From: Desulfosarcina alkanivorans
GTDB taxonomy: Bacteria > Desulfobacterota > Desulfobacteria > Desulfobacterales > Desulfosarcinaceae
Length of the DNA stretch: 64,000 nucleotides
Direction: 5' to 3'
Assembly: GCF_009688945.1 (NCBI RefSeq)
Contig: NZ_AP021874.1
Span: 6,014,001 to 6,078,000, forward strand
Position numbers and translations under genes: made by a program. Positions 1 through 7,692 of this stretch are shown here, one piece after another (the stretch's first letter is position 1; each line of letters opens with the position of its first letter). The notes under the pieces were generated by a model. That model worked only from the letters and a program-made list of their open reading frames with translations, made no database searches and had not been told where the DNA came from.

Positions 1-888
1 GAAACCGAATGTCTGAAGGAATTAAAACAGTTCGGAGTTACGATGCTCTCGGTTGGCATTGAGTCAACAACGGACCGTATTTTGCGTAACATTGGCAGGA
101 ATCATGATGGTGAAACAGCCATAAAATCACTTCGCAGGGCCGTTGAAACAGGTTTTGATGCTGTAAACGCAGATTTAATGTTTGTCTTACCTGGACAATC
201 TCTTAAAGATTGGGAGAATGATTTAAATGCGGTAATAAATGAGGGGGTTGACCAAGTAAGCACTTATCCACTTTTTTCATTCCCCTATTCTGACCTTGGT
301 CAGTCTCAACAAATCAGGAGTGTCAAAAGACCAGATAGCAGCCTAATTCGTTCAATGTTAAAACTAACGGACTCATTATTAATATCTTCGGGATACGAAC
401 GTTGTGCTGTATGGAGTTGGCTGAAACCTTCAATGAAAAAATTCAGTTCCATCACAAGGCACCATTATGTAGGTTTTGGCCCTAGCGCTGCCTCAATGAC
501 GGGCAAAGATTTCTATGTTAACACATTTGATGTAGCTTCTTATGCTGAAACTCTCCCGAAGAAAAGACCTATTGCGCTATCAATGGCTGTGGATCTGCGT
601 CTTGAAATGGCCTATTGGCTCTATTGGCGAGTATATGAATTAAAAATTCAGCAGAATGATTTCAAAGAATTGTTTGGCAAAGAATATTCCTTAGAATCAA
701 ACTTTCAAAATATACTTAAACCATTTCAGCGTGCTGGCATGATTGAAAAATGGAATGGGGGCTATCAAGTGACCAATTCAGGGGCATATTGGATACATCG
801 GCTGGAAAATGAGTATAGCCTTAATTATATTAACAGGCTTTGGGGGTCCTGTAGGAAAGCTTCATGGCCAAAGGAGGTTTATCTCTGA
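1..888 (+). CDS. Radical SAM, HemN/HemW-like oxidoreductase, C-terminal part
   Basis: The frame is open from base 1, so the start codon and the CxxxCxxC cluster lie upstream of the window. The visible 295 residues begin near the SVGIES motif, which with the following VNADLMFVLPGQ stretch is typical of the SAM-barrel of coproporphyrinogen III oxidase-like proteins (HemN/HemW). The C-terminal third resembles the HemN_C winged-helix domain. The family generates a 5'-deoxyadenosyl radical or handles heme; the substrate cannot be told here. Its TGA overlaps the ATG of the next radical SAM gene (TGATG), so the two are probably translationally coupled and cotranscribed. An attC-like site follows the pair, so both may be one two-gene cassette or the proximal edge of the array. 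Confidence 0.8.
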   Translation, partial: ETECLKELKQFGVTMLSVGIESTTDRILRNIGRNHDGETAIKSLRRAVETGFDAVNADLMFVLPGQSLKDWENDLNAVINEGVDQVSTYPLFSFPYSDLGQSQQIRSVKRPDSSLIRSMLKLTDSLLISSGYERCAVWSWLKPSMKKFSSITRHHYVGFGPSAASMTGKDFYVNTFDVASYAETLPKKRPIALSMAVDLRLEMAYWLYWRVYELKIQQNDFKELFGKEYSLESNFQNILKPFQRAGMIEKWNGGYQVTNSGAYWIHRLENEYSLNYINRLWGSCRKASWPKEVYL

Positions 889-1781
889 TGGCAGCAAAAT
901 ATTTAAGCTGGCTTTCTTATGGGTTCAAGACGTTCTTATTGAAAAAGGAAATACCCTATCTTTTTGGAATGGTCATTACAGATAAGTGCAACTTGAACTG
1001 TTTTTATTGCGAAAGCAAGAATTCAGGTCGGTATCATTTTTCTTACGATCACGCTAAAGCCACTATAGAAAATGCTTATCAACGAGGACATAGATCCCTC
1101 TATTTTACTGGTGGAGAACCAATGGTTTGGGAGGACAAGGGTCATACCATAGAAGAGTTAATACAATTTTCACGTGAAATAGGATTCTTGGAAATTTTTA
1201 TTTTTACCAATGGAACCATTCCTTTAAAAATCAAACAATGTAATTATATCGTTACAATCGATGGGCCAAAGGCAATTCACAATGAAATCAGATATGATAC
1301 GTATGATATAATCCTTAATAATGTTGAAAATGCAGTAACCAGAGCTATTTTTGCATCGATCACATTTAGTAAATCAAACTATCTTTATTTGGATCAATTC
1401 GTAAAAGAAATTTCTGCCACAAAACTTTTCCGAGGGATTTCATTTAACTTATTAACCCATTGGCCGGAAATTGTCGCTGAACACGGTGTTACGCAGGAGG
1501 AACGTAAAAAACTCTTGGATGATTTATGGTCTTTAAAGAAAGAAGGATTTCCGATAGTGATTTCTAAAGCAGCTTATAAAGCCCTAAGAAATAACAATTG
1601 GAAAAGGCCTATTCCTCAGATAGAGCTTGGCACTAAGGATAAGATCTTTAAATGTTGCAGGGATGTAGACAACCCATCTGTTTGCAAAAATTGTGGATAC
1701 GCAAATTGTGTTGAGGTATCGCAAATACTTGCTCTAAAGCCATCCGCTATGTGGCAGGTAATTAAAATGGTAGGAGAATAA
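888..1781 (+). CDS. Radical SAM protein with C-terminal cysteine cluster
   Basis: The start is set at the ATG at 888, preceded by AAAGGAGG at 870-877, rather than the longer reading frame beginning at 864 inside the preceding gene. The canonical cluster CNLNCFYC (Cys34, Cys38, Cys41) binds the SAM-dependent 4Fe-4S centre, and FTGGEP around residue 80 is the usual GGE SAM-contact motif. Near the C-terminus a second set of cysteines (CCRD..CKNCGYANC) suggests an auxiliary cluster as in SPASM/twitch proteins. At 297 aa it is short for a SPASM enzyme. The substrate is unknown; coupling to the HemN-like gene suggests they modify the same molecule. The stop is followed within 12 nt by an R''-like box. 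Confidence 0.8.
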   Translation: MAAKYLSWLSYGFKTFLLKKEIPYLFGMVITDKCNLNCFYCESKNSGRYHFSYDHAKATIENAYQRGHRSLYFTGGEPMVWEDKGHTIEELIQFSREIGFLEIFIFTNGTIPLKIKQCNYIVTIDGPKAIHNEIRYDTYDIILNNVENAVTRAIFASITFSKSNYLYLDQFVKEISATKLFRGISFNLLTHWPEIVAEHGVTQEERKKLLDDLWSLKKEGFPIVISKAAYKALRNNNWKRPIPQIELGTKDKIFKCCRDVDNPSVCKNCGYANCVEVSQILALKPSAMWQVIKMVGE

Positions 1782-1792
1782 ATACGATTTAA

Positions 1793-1911
1793 ATCGAACC
1801 ATAGCATTAAGAGCGACGGCAAAAAGCCGCCGCGCCTTATGCTCACCGATAAGCTGGACCGCTCCGCGCTCCAGCTTATCGTCGCCGGCTGCTTCGCCGG
1901 CGACGTTATAA
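1793..1911 (+). repeat. attC-like site with short composite module (copy A)
   Basis: An R''-like box ATCGAAC (1793-1799) is followed by an imperfect palindrome (AGCATTAAG...CTTATGCT). Then comes the recurrent module: GATAAGC at 1848, the palindrome GATAAGCTGGA...TCCAGCTTATC, the stem GTCGCCGG ctgcttcg CCGGCGAC, and the R' box GTTATAA at 1905-1911. This is the shortest form of the module and lacks the nested hairpins found in other copies, so it probably shows the ancestral core. The next gene starts 7 nt after the R' box, as expected for a cassette junction. Confidence 0.7.
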
Positions 1912-1917
1912 ATCAAT

Positions 1918-2595
1918 ATGAATATTTCCAAAACATATATACTGCTCATAAGTGTGGTTCTTGTATTTATTGCAAGGGCCACTTGTCATGCAAATGAAAC
2001 TGAAAAGAAGTTCATTGAGGCAGGACTAGTTGATATCCATACCATTGATGAATCGATTCGAGTTGATCTCGTGAATTCCGATTCTGATAAAAACTATTTC
2101 AGGGAGAATTTTTATGATGGCCTTAATAAGGCTTATCTCCGTAGAGAAGTCGCTCAAAAATTATCCATAGCTCAAAAAGAATTAAAATCTGAATTCCCCG
2201 ATTATTCAATTTTGGTCATGGATGCTGCTCGCCCAAGAAGTGTATCTCAACTTATGTATGATAAAATGAAGGGAACAAAGTTTGAAAAATTTGTTGCCAA
2301 TCCTGATAAAGGATCAATGCACAATTATGGTATCGCTGTTGATGTAACAATAGTTGATGGAAGTGATAAAGAAATTGATATGGGATTTACACCTTTTTAC
2401 AATAGCAACCTTTCAATCTACTGGGGTTATGCAAAACTCAAGATGTTTGATCTTAGCGAAGCACAAAAGAAGAACCGGGAACTTCTATCGAAAACAATGA
2501 AAAAGGCCGGATTTTTTCCTCTAAGTTATGAATGGTGGCATTTTAACGGATTGCCAAAGGATCTGGCCCGCAAAAAATATAAAATAATTGAATAA
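1918..2595 (+). CDS. VanX-type D-Ala-D-Ala dipeptidase (M15 peptidase), intact copy
   Basis: This 225-aa exported protein has an N-terminal hydrophobic signal segment (about residues 5-25). The zinc-peptidase signature of the M15D family is present: SMHNYGIAVDVT carries the metal-binding His and Asp, and EWWHFN near the end supplies the catalytic Glu and a zinc-binding His. DAARPRS corresponds to the substrate-binding region. The family cleaves D-Ala-D-Ala or related peptidoglycan dipeptides; with a signal peptide it probably acts in the periplasm in wall recycling rather than in vancomycin resistance, since no vanHA genes are adjacent. It sits between two attC sites. An identical second copy at 23.7-26.1 kb is interrupted by an IS1380 element. 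Confidence 0.85.
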   Translation: MNISKTYILLISVVLVFIARATCHANETEKKFIEAGLVDIHTIDESIRVDLVNSDSDKNYFRENFYDGLNKAYLRREVAQKLSIAQKELKSEFPDYSILVMDAARPRSVSQLMYDKMKGTKFEKFVANPDKGSMHNYGIAVDVTIVDGSDKEIDMGFTPFYNSNLSIYWGYAKLKMFDLSEAQKKNRELLSKTMKKAGFFPLSYEWWHFNGLPKDLARKKYKIIE

Positions 2596-2596
2596 T

Positions 2597-2657
2597 TTAT
2601 AACATTTTGCTGCACGGGAGCGCAAAAAGCGCGCGCCCCGTGAGCATAGCGTTGGGC
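2597..2657 (+). other. attC site (vanX to SGNH cassette)
   Basis: Box TTATAAC (2597-2603), an imperfect stem TGCTGCACGGG.GCGC / GCGCGCGCCCCGTGAGCA with an AAAAA loop, and R' box GTTGGGC (2651-2657). It has the size (about 60 bp) and architecture of a classical attC without the composite module. An identical site occurs at 26092-26152. Confidence 0.8.
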
Positions 2658-2666
2658 AGCAAAACT

Positions 2667-2797
2667 ATGAAAAAACGAATTACAATCATTTACCTTATCG
2701 GAATGCACCTGCTACTGACAGTGGTTCTGCTCAAGAGCGATTTTATCGAACGGTTGCAGACCAAGCTTGGCATCCGACAATCGGAATTGTCTGCAGA
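2667..2797 (+). pseudogene. SGNH/GDSL hydrolase, 3'-truncated copy
   Basis: The first 44 codons (MKKRITIIYLIG..., signal anchor) match the intact gene at 26162 base for base, then the sequence switches to the RAYT element right after codon 43-44. The catalytic GDS, GIND and DGVH blocks are absent, so this copy is dead. Loss was probably caused by insertion of, or deletion next to, the RAYT element, since the remainder of the gene is not found on the other side of it. Confidence 0.85.
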
Positions 2798-3741
2798 ATG
2801 TACAGGGGGTCGGGCCGCGCTAACCATTCGTAAAAAAATAGTATTTGTAAAAAAGAAGCCCTGAAAACAGGCCTATATTACACTTTTAAAGGGCAAAAAC
2901 AGCATTATAGGCATAGTAAGAGCTAAAAGACACTATATCCCAGGACAAATATGGCACATTACCCACCGATGCCATAAACGGGAATTTTAGCTAAAATTCA
3001 CCAGAGACCGGAAGCGATGGCTGCCATGGCTTTTTGAAGATAGGAAACGATATGGCCTGGTGATTCTCGATTATACGGTCATATCAAATCACATCCATCT
3101 GCTTTTGGCAGATGATGGCGCCCGCAATGCAATACCTGACTCCATCAAGCTGATTGCCGGTCGAACCGGGCAGGAATTCAACCAACGGAAAAAGCGAAAA
3201 GGAGAATTTTGGGAAGACCGCTGTCACGCAACAGCGATTGAAAACGCTGAACACCTTTTTTAAAGTGTCTTGTATACATTGATCTGAATATGGTTCGGGC
3301 CGGTGTTGTGAATCACCCATCCAGATGGCCTTTTGGAGGATTTAATGAGATACAACAGCCAAAAAGAAAAAAGATTCTGATCAATTACGATTGTTCGCGA
3401 CAACTGCTCGGTTTCGATAGCTGCCATGATGTCCGGATTAACCATAGGAAATGGTTTGAAGCCTGCTTACAAAAAAAGATGATTGCCAGGGATGCGAAGT
3501 AGACTCGCAGCCTCGCAGTTGGAAGTAGGGCATTTATAGATGGCGTGAAGAGGCAAATGAGTATTGTAACCAAAGGCCGCAAGCGAATTAACGGTGGGGA
3601 TTCATATCAGCTTCGTGAAAGCCACATGCCCTATGGTGCTCATTTCGGTGCCCAAAACGGTGATATAGAGGGTAAAAACACCTATGTTTGTAAGTGATAC
3701 TGTATAAATATAGTGTGTTGGCGTGGCCCGACCCCATTTTA
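2797..3741 (+). mobile_element. Decayed RAYT (IS200-like Y1 transposase) element, copy 1
   Basis: A 945-bp segment that recurs with no difference I could find at 15966-16910 (offset 13169). It is bounded by inverted repeats: GGTCGGGCCGCGC near the left end and GCGTGGCCCGACC near the right end, as in REP-associated transposase units. The left flank is the SGNH gene; the right flank is the interior of the composite attC module. Sequence between those two points has therefore been lost. Confidence 0.75.
2908..3693 (+). pseudogene. RAYT transposase pseudogene (copy 1)
   Basis: Conceptual translation gives a REP-associated tyrosine transposase: RHYIPGQIWHITHRCHKREF, then the HUH motif NHIHLLL, then FWEDRCHATAIEN, then YIDLNMVRAGVV. 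It is inactivated by a TAG after HKREF (Leu position), a frameshift at the T-run after AEHLF (about 3255), and a TAG after IARDAK where related proteins have Trp. All lesions are shared with the second copy, so the element was dead before it was duplicated, or it was copied by host recombination or by another transposase. Confidence 0.75.
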
Positions 3742-3859
3742 CTGCGCGCTCCACTTATCAGGCCCATGGAGCCGACTGCGATTCTCGCCTCCGGCCCGAA
3801 ATTAAAACCATTTCGTTCCGGAGGCTGCGAGTCTCGCGGCTCATCCGGCGACGTTGGGC
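3742..3859 (+). repeat. Composite attC module, 3' half (copy B)
   Basis: It begins abruptly inside the nested hairpin (CTGCGCGCTCCACTTATC) directly after the RAYT element and ends CCGGCGAC plus R' box GTTGGGC (3853-3859). The first hairpin and the GATAAGC box are missing. Confidence 0.75.
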
Positions 3860-3924
3860 AAAAGATTTATTGGTTAGGACAATTTTATTTTAACATTTGA
3901 AACGCTTCCTGGAGGCGATCTAAA

Positions 3925-4590
3925 TTGAGTTTTTTATGGGCTATAGTAGATTTTATTTGGATTGTTCTGAGTTCTTGGCAGGGCTATGTCACTGGTGGTA
4001 TTCTGGTGGCACTTTGCTCTATTTGGGAGCGCTGGCATAAAAGAACGATTCCTTGGAGTAAATATAAATGGGGAGTTCTTATTTTTCTGTTTATATCGTT
4101 TTTTACCGCATGGTATGAACAGCGAGAGAAAGCCATTAAATTAGAGTCTGATAGACACAACCTTAATATTTCATCACCAGCATTTCAGAATGGAAAAGGA
4201 ATATTAAGAGCATTTATGTCGTATAGACGATCTATTGGTCCTGAAGCCAGTTGTAGAATTTTAATAACAGCGCCAGCGGACAGTGCCAATATTGCTAGTA
4301 CCGTTGCTTCTCTTGCTGTTCTCGGTTCAAACTGTCCTAATGGAGATCTACAAAATATCGGAGTTAAACCCTGGGAAGTCGAGAAAGTGTCACAAAATGG
4401 GATTGTTCCAGGAAAGATTGTTTTACATGCATTACCAAATACAAAGGGAGCTGATCGTTTAGTAGACGATTTAAGTAATTTAATCCAAACCACAAGGAGT
4501 TATGAGATTCCTCGTCCTGTAGACATATCAGATAATATTATATGGTTACAGTTTGGTTCTGGAACTAAATGGAATACCCAGTTGCACTAA
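3925..4590 (+). CDS. Hypothetical membrane protein with periplasmic domain
   Basis: The start is a TTG at 3925, chosen because GGAGG lies at 3911-3915 with 9-nt spacing. The 221-aa product has two hydrophobic segments in the first 75 residues (about 5-32 and 50-65) followed by a soluble domain of about 150 residues, which carries repeated small, polar, beta-prone stretches. I do not recognise the family. It is flanked by attC-type sites on both sides, and its AT-rich codon use matches other cassette genes, so it is a single-gene cassette. Membrane-anchored cassette proteins of unknown role are common in chromosomal integrons. Confidence 0.6.
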   Translation: MSFLWAIVDFIWIVLSSWQGYVTGGILVALCSIWERWHKRTIPWSKYKWGVLIFLFISFFTAWYEQREKAIKLESDRHNLNISSPAFQNGKGILRAFMSYRRSIGPEASCRILITAPADSANIASTVASLAVLGSNCPNGDLQNIGVKPWEVEKVSQNGIVPGKIVLHALPNTKGADRLVDDLSNLIQTTRSYEIPRPVDISDNIIWLQFGSGTKWNTQLH

Positions 4591-4629
4591 TTATTACTTT
4601 AGCTCCAGGAATTCAATTTTGATGAAGAT

Positions 4630-4937
4630 GCCCAACAAATTGCTCCAGCCAACAGAAAAAGCCGGGGCATTATTCGTGTCAGTAAAATATTCTGTCATGC
4701 TTGTCTTCATGAAGTATTAATCAGGCTTTTTCTGTTGCTGAGCATGGCGATAAGCTGGACCGCTCCGCGCTCCAGCTTATCGTCGCCGGCTGCTTCGCCA
4801 TGGGCCTGAACGTGTCGCGCTGCGCGCTCCACTTATCAGGCCCATGGAGCCGACTGCGATTCTCGCCTCCGGCCCGAAATAAAAACCATTTCGTCCCGGA
4901 GCCTGCGAGTCTCGCGGCTCATCCGGCGACGATAAGC
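4630..4937 (+). repeat. Long attC plus full composite module (copy C)
   Basis: R'' box GCCCAAC (4630-4636) opens a long imperfect palindrome (CAACAGAAAAAGCC...GGCTTTTTCTGTTG) of VCR-like size. The module begins at GATAAGC (4749), contains both nested hairpins, and ends CCGGCGAC. Unusually the terminal box is GATAAGC (4931-4937) instead of GTTRRRY, the same variant that opens the module. Confidence 0.7.
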
Positions 4938-4980
4938 ATTAAGAAAGATTTCACTACAAAACTATCAAATGTGGAAACAA

Positions 4981-5466
4981 ATGAGACATAAATATTTGTT
5001 TATATTTTTAGCACTTCTTTTATGTCTGATGAGTCCTGTCTCAGCGTATGCAAGCGGCATGGAAGGCTTTGGTTTTTTATTAGTGCTATTTATCGCGTTT
5101 GTATCAACAATACCTGGTGCTATTATAAAGAATGTATTATCCCATTATATGAAAAAGAGAGAGGATTTTAAAAATATTGTACCTTTAGTTATGGTAGCCG
5201 AATCTATAATAATGGTGATTTCTTCTCTATTGGGCAGTGCGTTAGTTGCTGGTTTCGAATCTTCACATTACCGCCCTATATTTCTTTATCCTGCTATCCC
5301 AATTCATATTATGCTTGCAACCTTTCCAAATCTCTTTCTATTAAAGGAAGGAAAACAAAAGTTTTCTAAAATATTTTCAAAATTTGAAAACATTATAAAT
5401 GCTGTTATGTTTAGTATCTTTACACCAGCGGTTTTTGCAGCATTAATTTCAATCGTCGCATACTAA
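4981..5466 (+). CDS. Hypothetical integral membrane protein (cassette)
   Basis: Start ATG at 4981 (MRHKYLF) is preferred over 4969; no strong ribosome-binding site is seen for either. The 161-aa product starts with a signal-like segment ending SAYASG, followed by about four hydrophobic helices with a lysine-rich cytoplasmic loop (KEGKQKFSKIFSKFEN). It lacks cysteines or catalytic motifs that would suggest a function. It lies between attC-type sites and has cassette-like AT-rich composition. It could be a small transporter or an accessory membrane protein; the family is not recognised. Confidence 0.6.
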   Translation: MRHKYLFIFLALLLCLMSPVSAYASGMEGFGFLLVLFIAFVSTIPGAIIKNVLSHYMKKREDFKNIVPLVMVAESIIMVISSLLGSALVAGFESSHYRPIFLYPAIPIHIMLATFPNLFLLKEGKQKFSKIFSKFENIINAVMFSIFTPAVFAALISIVAY

Positions 5467-5500
5467 TTGAAAAAGAACTTAATTATTGAATATATCACTC

Positions 5501-5589
5501 GCCTAACCTTTTGCTCCACCAGATTCGGGCCAAAAAGCGGCCTTCTCTGGTGAGCAAGGCGATAAGCTGGACCGCTCCGCGCTCCAGCT
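5501..5589 (+). repeat. attC and module copy D, left part
   Basis: R'' box GCCTAAC (5501-5507), stem GCTCCACCAGA...TCTGGTGAGC, then the module from GATAAGC at 5561. It is cut at 5589 by the IS1634 element and resumes at 7473. The 10 bp CGCTCCAGCT at 5580-5589 are duplicated at 7473-7482. Confidence 0.75.
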
Positions 5590-7472
5590 TACATTCCGCA
5601 CCCGTGAGAATCGATTTTAGGAAATTTTTTATCGTTCAAAAATAACCACATAGGCGATTTAACATATTGTATTTACTGTAAAATAAAAATACCTAAGCAT
5701 TTCAACTAGTTGCTGGTACGTTACCCCCAATCTTGACAACAACAGTTCAAAGGAGGGGACATGCCACCGCTTGACACTGAAAGTTTGACCATCACCGAGG
5801 TCAGGCATCTGCCGATCGTCAAGGCTTATGCACAAAAAATCGGTCTGGTGGAGACCATCGACCGGATGGTCGGTTCTCAAATGGAATTGAGCCCCGGCAT
5901 GGCTGTATTCGGCATGGTGCTCGACACCCTTTCGGGACGGACACCGCTTTACCGTCTGACCGAATTTTTTGAAGAAAAGGATACGGAGCTTCTCCTGGGC
6001 ACCGCTATCGAACCGGAACGCTTTTGCGATACCAACTTGGGCCGGTCCATGGATCAGATTTTCGAGACCGGTACCCAGAAGGTGTTTTCTCAGATCGCGC
6101 AGAATGCATTGACAGTTTTTGCCGTCGATCCGCGACGACTGCATTTCGATACGACCTCCGTGAGTGTATTCGGCGATTACCATCTGGTTGATCCACCGTT
6201 TGAGATCACCTATGGTTACAGCAAGGACAAACGACCGGACCTCAAACAGTTTCTGGTATCGATGCTGTGTGTCGACCGCAACATCCCCATTTTGGGGACC
6301 ACGACGGACGGCAACGCTTCGGACAAGACCTTGAACAACGAACTGCTGACCAATATCTCCGCATACATGGCCAGACACGGGCTTGAACCGGGCGCGTACG
6401 TCTATGTGGCCGACTCTGCATTTGTCACCGAGGACAATCTGAAGAAAGCCGACAGGCGTCAGACCTGGTTTCTGACCCGCCTGCCGGCGACCTACAAAGA
6501 GTGCGGCCGGATCATTCGTGAAGCCGTGGCCGCCGATGACTGGATCGACATCGGCCGCCTGGCCGAAGAACGCGACCGCCCCAATCGCTCAGTTGCCCGC
6601 TATCGGGCCTATGACGGCACCGTCGAGCTTTACGGAAAAACCTACCGGGCGATCGTCGTGCATTCCAGCGCGCATGACAAGCGGCGTCATAAACGCATCG
6701 ATCGCATGTTGAAACAGGACCGCAAGCAGCTTGAAAAAGACTGCAAAAAGATCGCGGACACCGTGTACTATTGTCAGGCCGATGCGCAGGTCGCGTTAGA
6801 CAAACTGATTCGTCAATCCGCGTCCAGCTACCACCGGCTTCAAGCTGGTGTTGAAAAAATCCCCAAATACGGTCGCGGCCGGCCTGCGGCCGGTAAGCCC
6901 CGAAAGGTTTTGCGCTACGAATATCGCGTAACGGCGACGGTTGTGGAAGCCCCGCAAAAAGTGCAACCGCTCAGGGAAGAAGCCGGTTGCTTTGTCCTGT
7001 TGACGAATCTTTTGGACCAACAAGGCGACTGGTCCGCCCCGGAACTGCTCTCCCTTTACAAGAGCCAGATCGGCATCGAGAAGAACTTCAGCTTCCTGAA
7101 GGACCCGGCCATCGTAAACAGCATTTTTCTGAAAAAGGCCCAGCGGATCGAAGTGTTGGGCCTGGTATTGCTGATCTCCCTTTTGATCTGGCGTTTGATG
7201 GAGCGTTCCATGCGCCAGTATGTCGAGACCAATGACTGTGAGTTGCCCGGTTGGGTGCGACGCAAAACCAGAAAGCCGACCAGCTTTATGATGACGACCA
7301 AGTTCTCTTCAATCATGGTCGTTTCCATCGGGAACCACAGACAGTTGGCAAAACCATTGAAAGCTGTTCAGCTTGAGTATTTGAAAGCGCTTGGCGTCAC
7401 AACTGACACATTCACAGCCCCATAAAGCGATGAAAAATAGTCGAATCGTTGCTGCTTGGGGTGCGGAATGTA
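5590..7472 (+). mobile_element. IS1634-family insertion sequence
   Basis: The 1883-bp element has terminal inverted repeats TACATTCCGCACCC at the left and its complement GGGTGCGGAATGTA at the right, and is flanked by a 10-bp direct repeat CGCTCCAGCT. It is inserted in the palindromic first hairpin of composite module D; joining the flanks restores a module like copies C, E, F and G. One transposase gene fills it. Confidence 0.85.
5761..7425 (+). CDS. IS1634-family transposase
   Basis: The 554-aa protein has an N-terminal DUF4277-type region (LPIVKAYAQKIGLVETIDRM) followed by a DDE transposase core: LHFDTTSVSVFGDY carries the first Asp, YVADSAFVTEDN the second, and the C-terminal IEKNFSFLKDP block the catalytic Glu. 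The start follows AAAGGAGGGGAC (ribosome-binding site) at about 5750. It is full length with no stops, so the element may be active. It catalyses DNA cleavage and strand transfer of its own element. Confidence 0.9.
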   Translation: MPPLDTESLTITEVRHLPIVKAYAQKIGLVETIDRMVGSQMELSPGMAVFGMVLDTLSGRTPLYRLTEFFEEKDTELLLGTAIEPERFCDTNLGRSMDQIFETGTQKVFSQIAQNALTVFAVDPRRLHFDTTSVSVFGDYHLVDPPFEITYGYSKDKRPDLKQFLVSMLCVDRNIPILGTTTDGNASDKTLNNELLTNISAYMARHGLEPGAYVYVADSAFVTEDNLKKADRRQTWFLTRLPATYKECGRIIREAVAADDWIDIGRLAEERDRPNRSVARYRAYDGTVELYGKTYRAIVVHSSAHDKRRHKRIDRMLKQDRKQLEKDCKKIADTVYYCQADAQVALDKLIRQSASSYHRLQAGVEKIPKYGRGRPAAGKPRKVLRYEYRVTATVVEAPQKVQPLREEAGCFVLLTNLLDQQGDWSAPELLSLYKSQIGIEKNFSFLKDPAIVNSIFLKKAQRIEVLGLVLLISLLIWRLMERSMRQYVETNDCELPGWVRRKTRKPTSFMMTTKFSSIMVVSIGNHRQLAKPLKAVQLEYLKALGVTTDTFTAP

Positions 7473-7642
7473 CGCTCCAGCTTATCGTCGCCGGCTGCTT
7501 CGCCATGGGCCTGAACTTGTCGCGCTGCGCGCTCCACTTATCAGGCCCATGGAGCCGACTGCGATTCTCGCCTCCGGCCCGAAATAAAAACCATTTCGTC
7601 CCGGAGCCTGCGAGTCTCGCGGCTCATCCGGCGACGTTATGT
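7473..7642 (+). repeat. Composite attC module copy D, right part
   Basis: Continuation of the module after the IS: TCCAGCTTATC, GTCGCCGG, nested hairpin ATGGGCCTGA...TATCAGGCCCAT, second nested hairpin GAGCCG...CGGCTC, CCGGCGAC and R' box GTTATGT at 7636-7642. Confidence 0.8.
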
Positions 7643-7692
7643 GATGATCTACAGTCGTATATGAGCTGAACATTATTGATGGAGATTTTTCT

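Noticed and set aside
1918..2595. VanX as part of a vancomycin-resistance operon
   Set aside because: No vanH, vanA/B or regulatory genes nearby; a signal peptide and cassette context favour a periplasmic wall-recycling dipeptidase.
5659..6378. 239-aa minus-strand ORF inside IS1634
   Set aside because: Antisense frame of the DDE transposase driven by its codon bias; no start signals.
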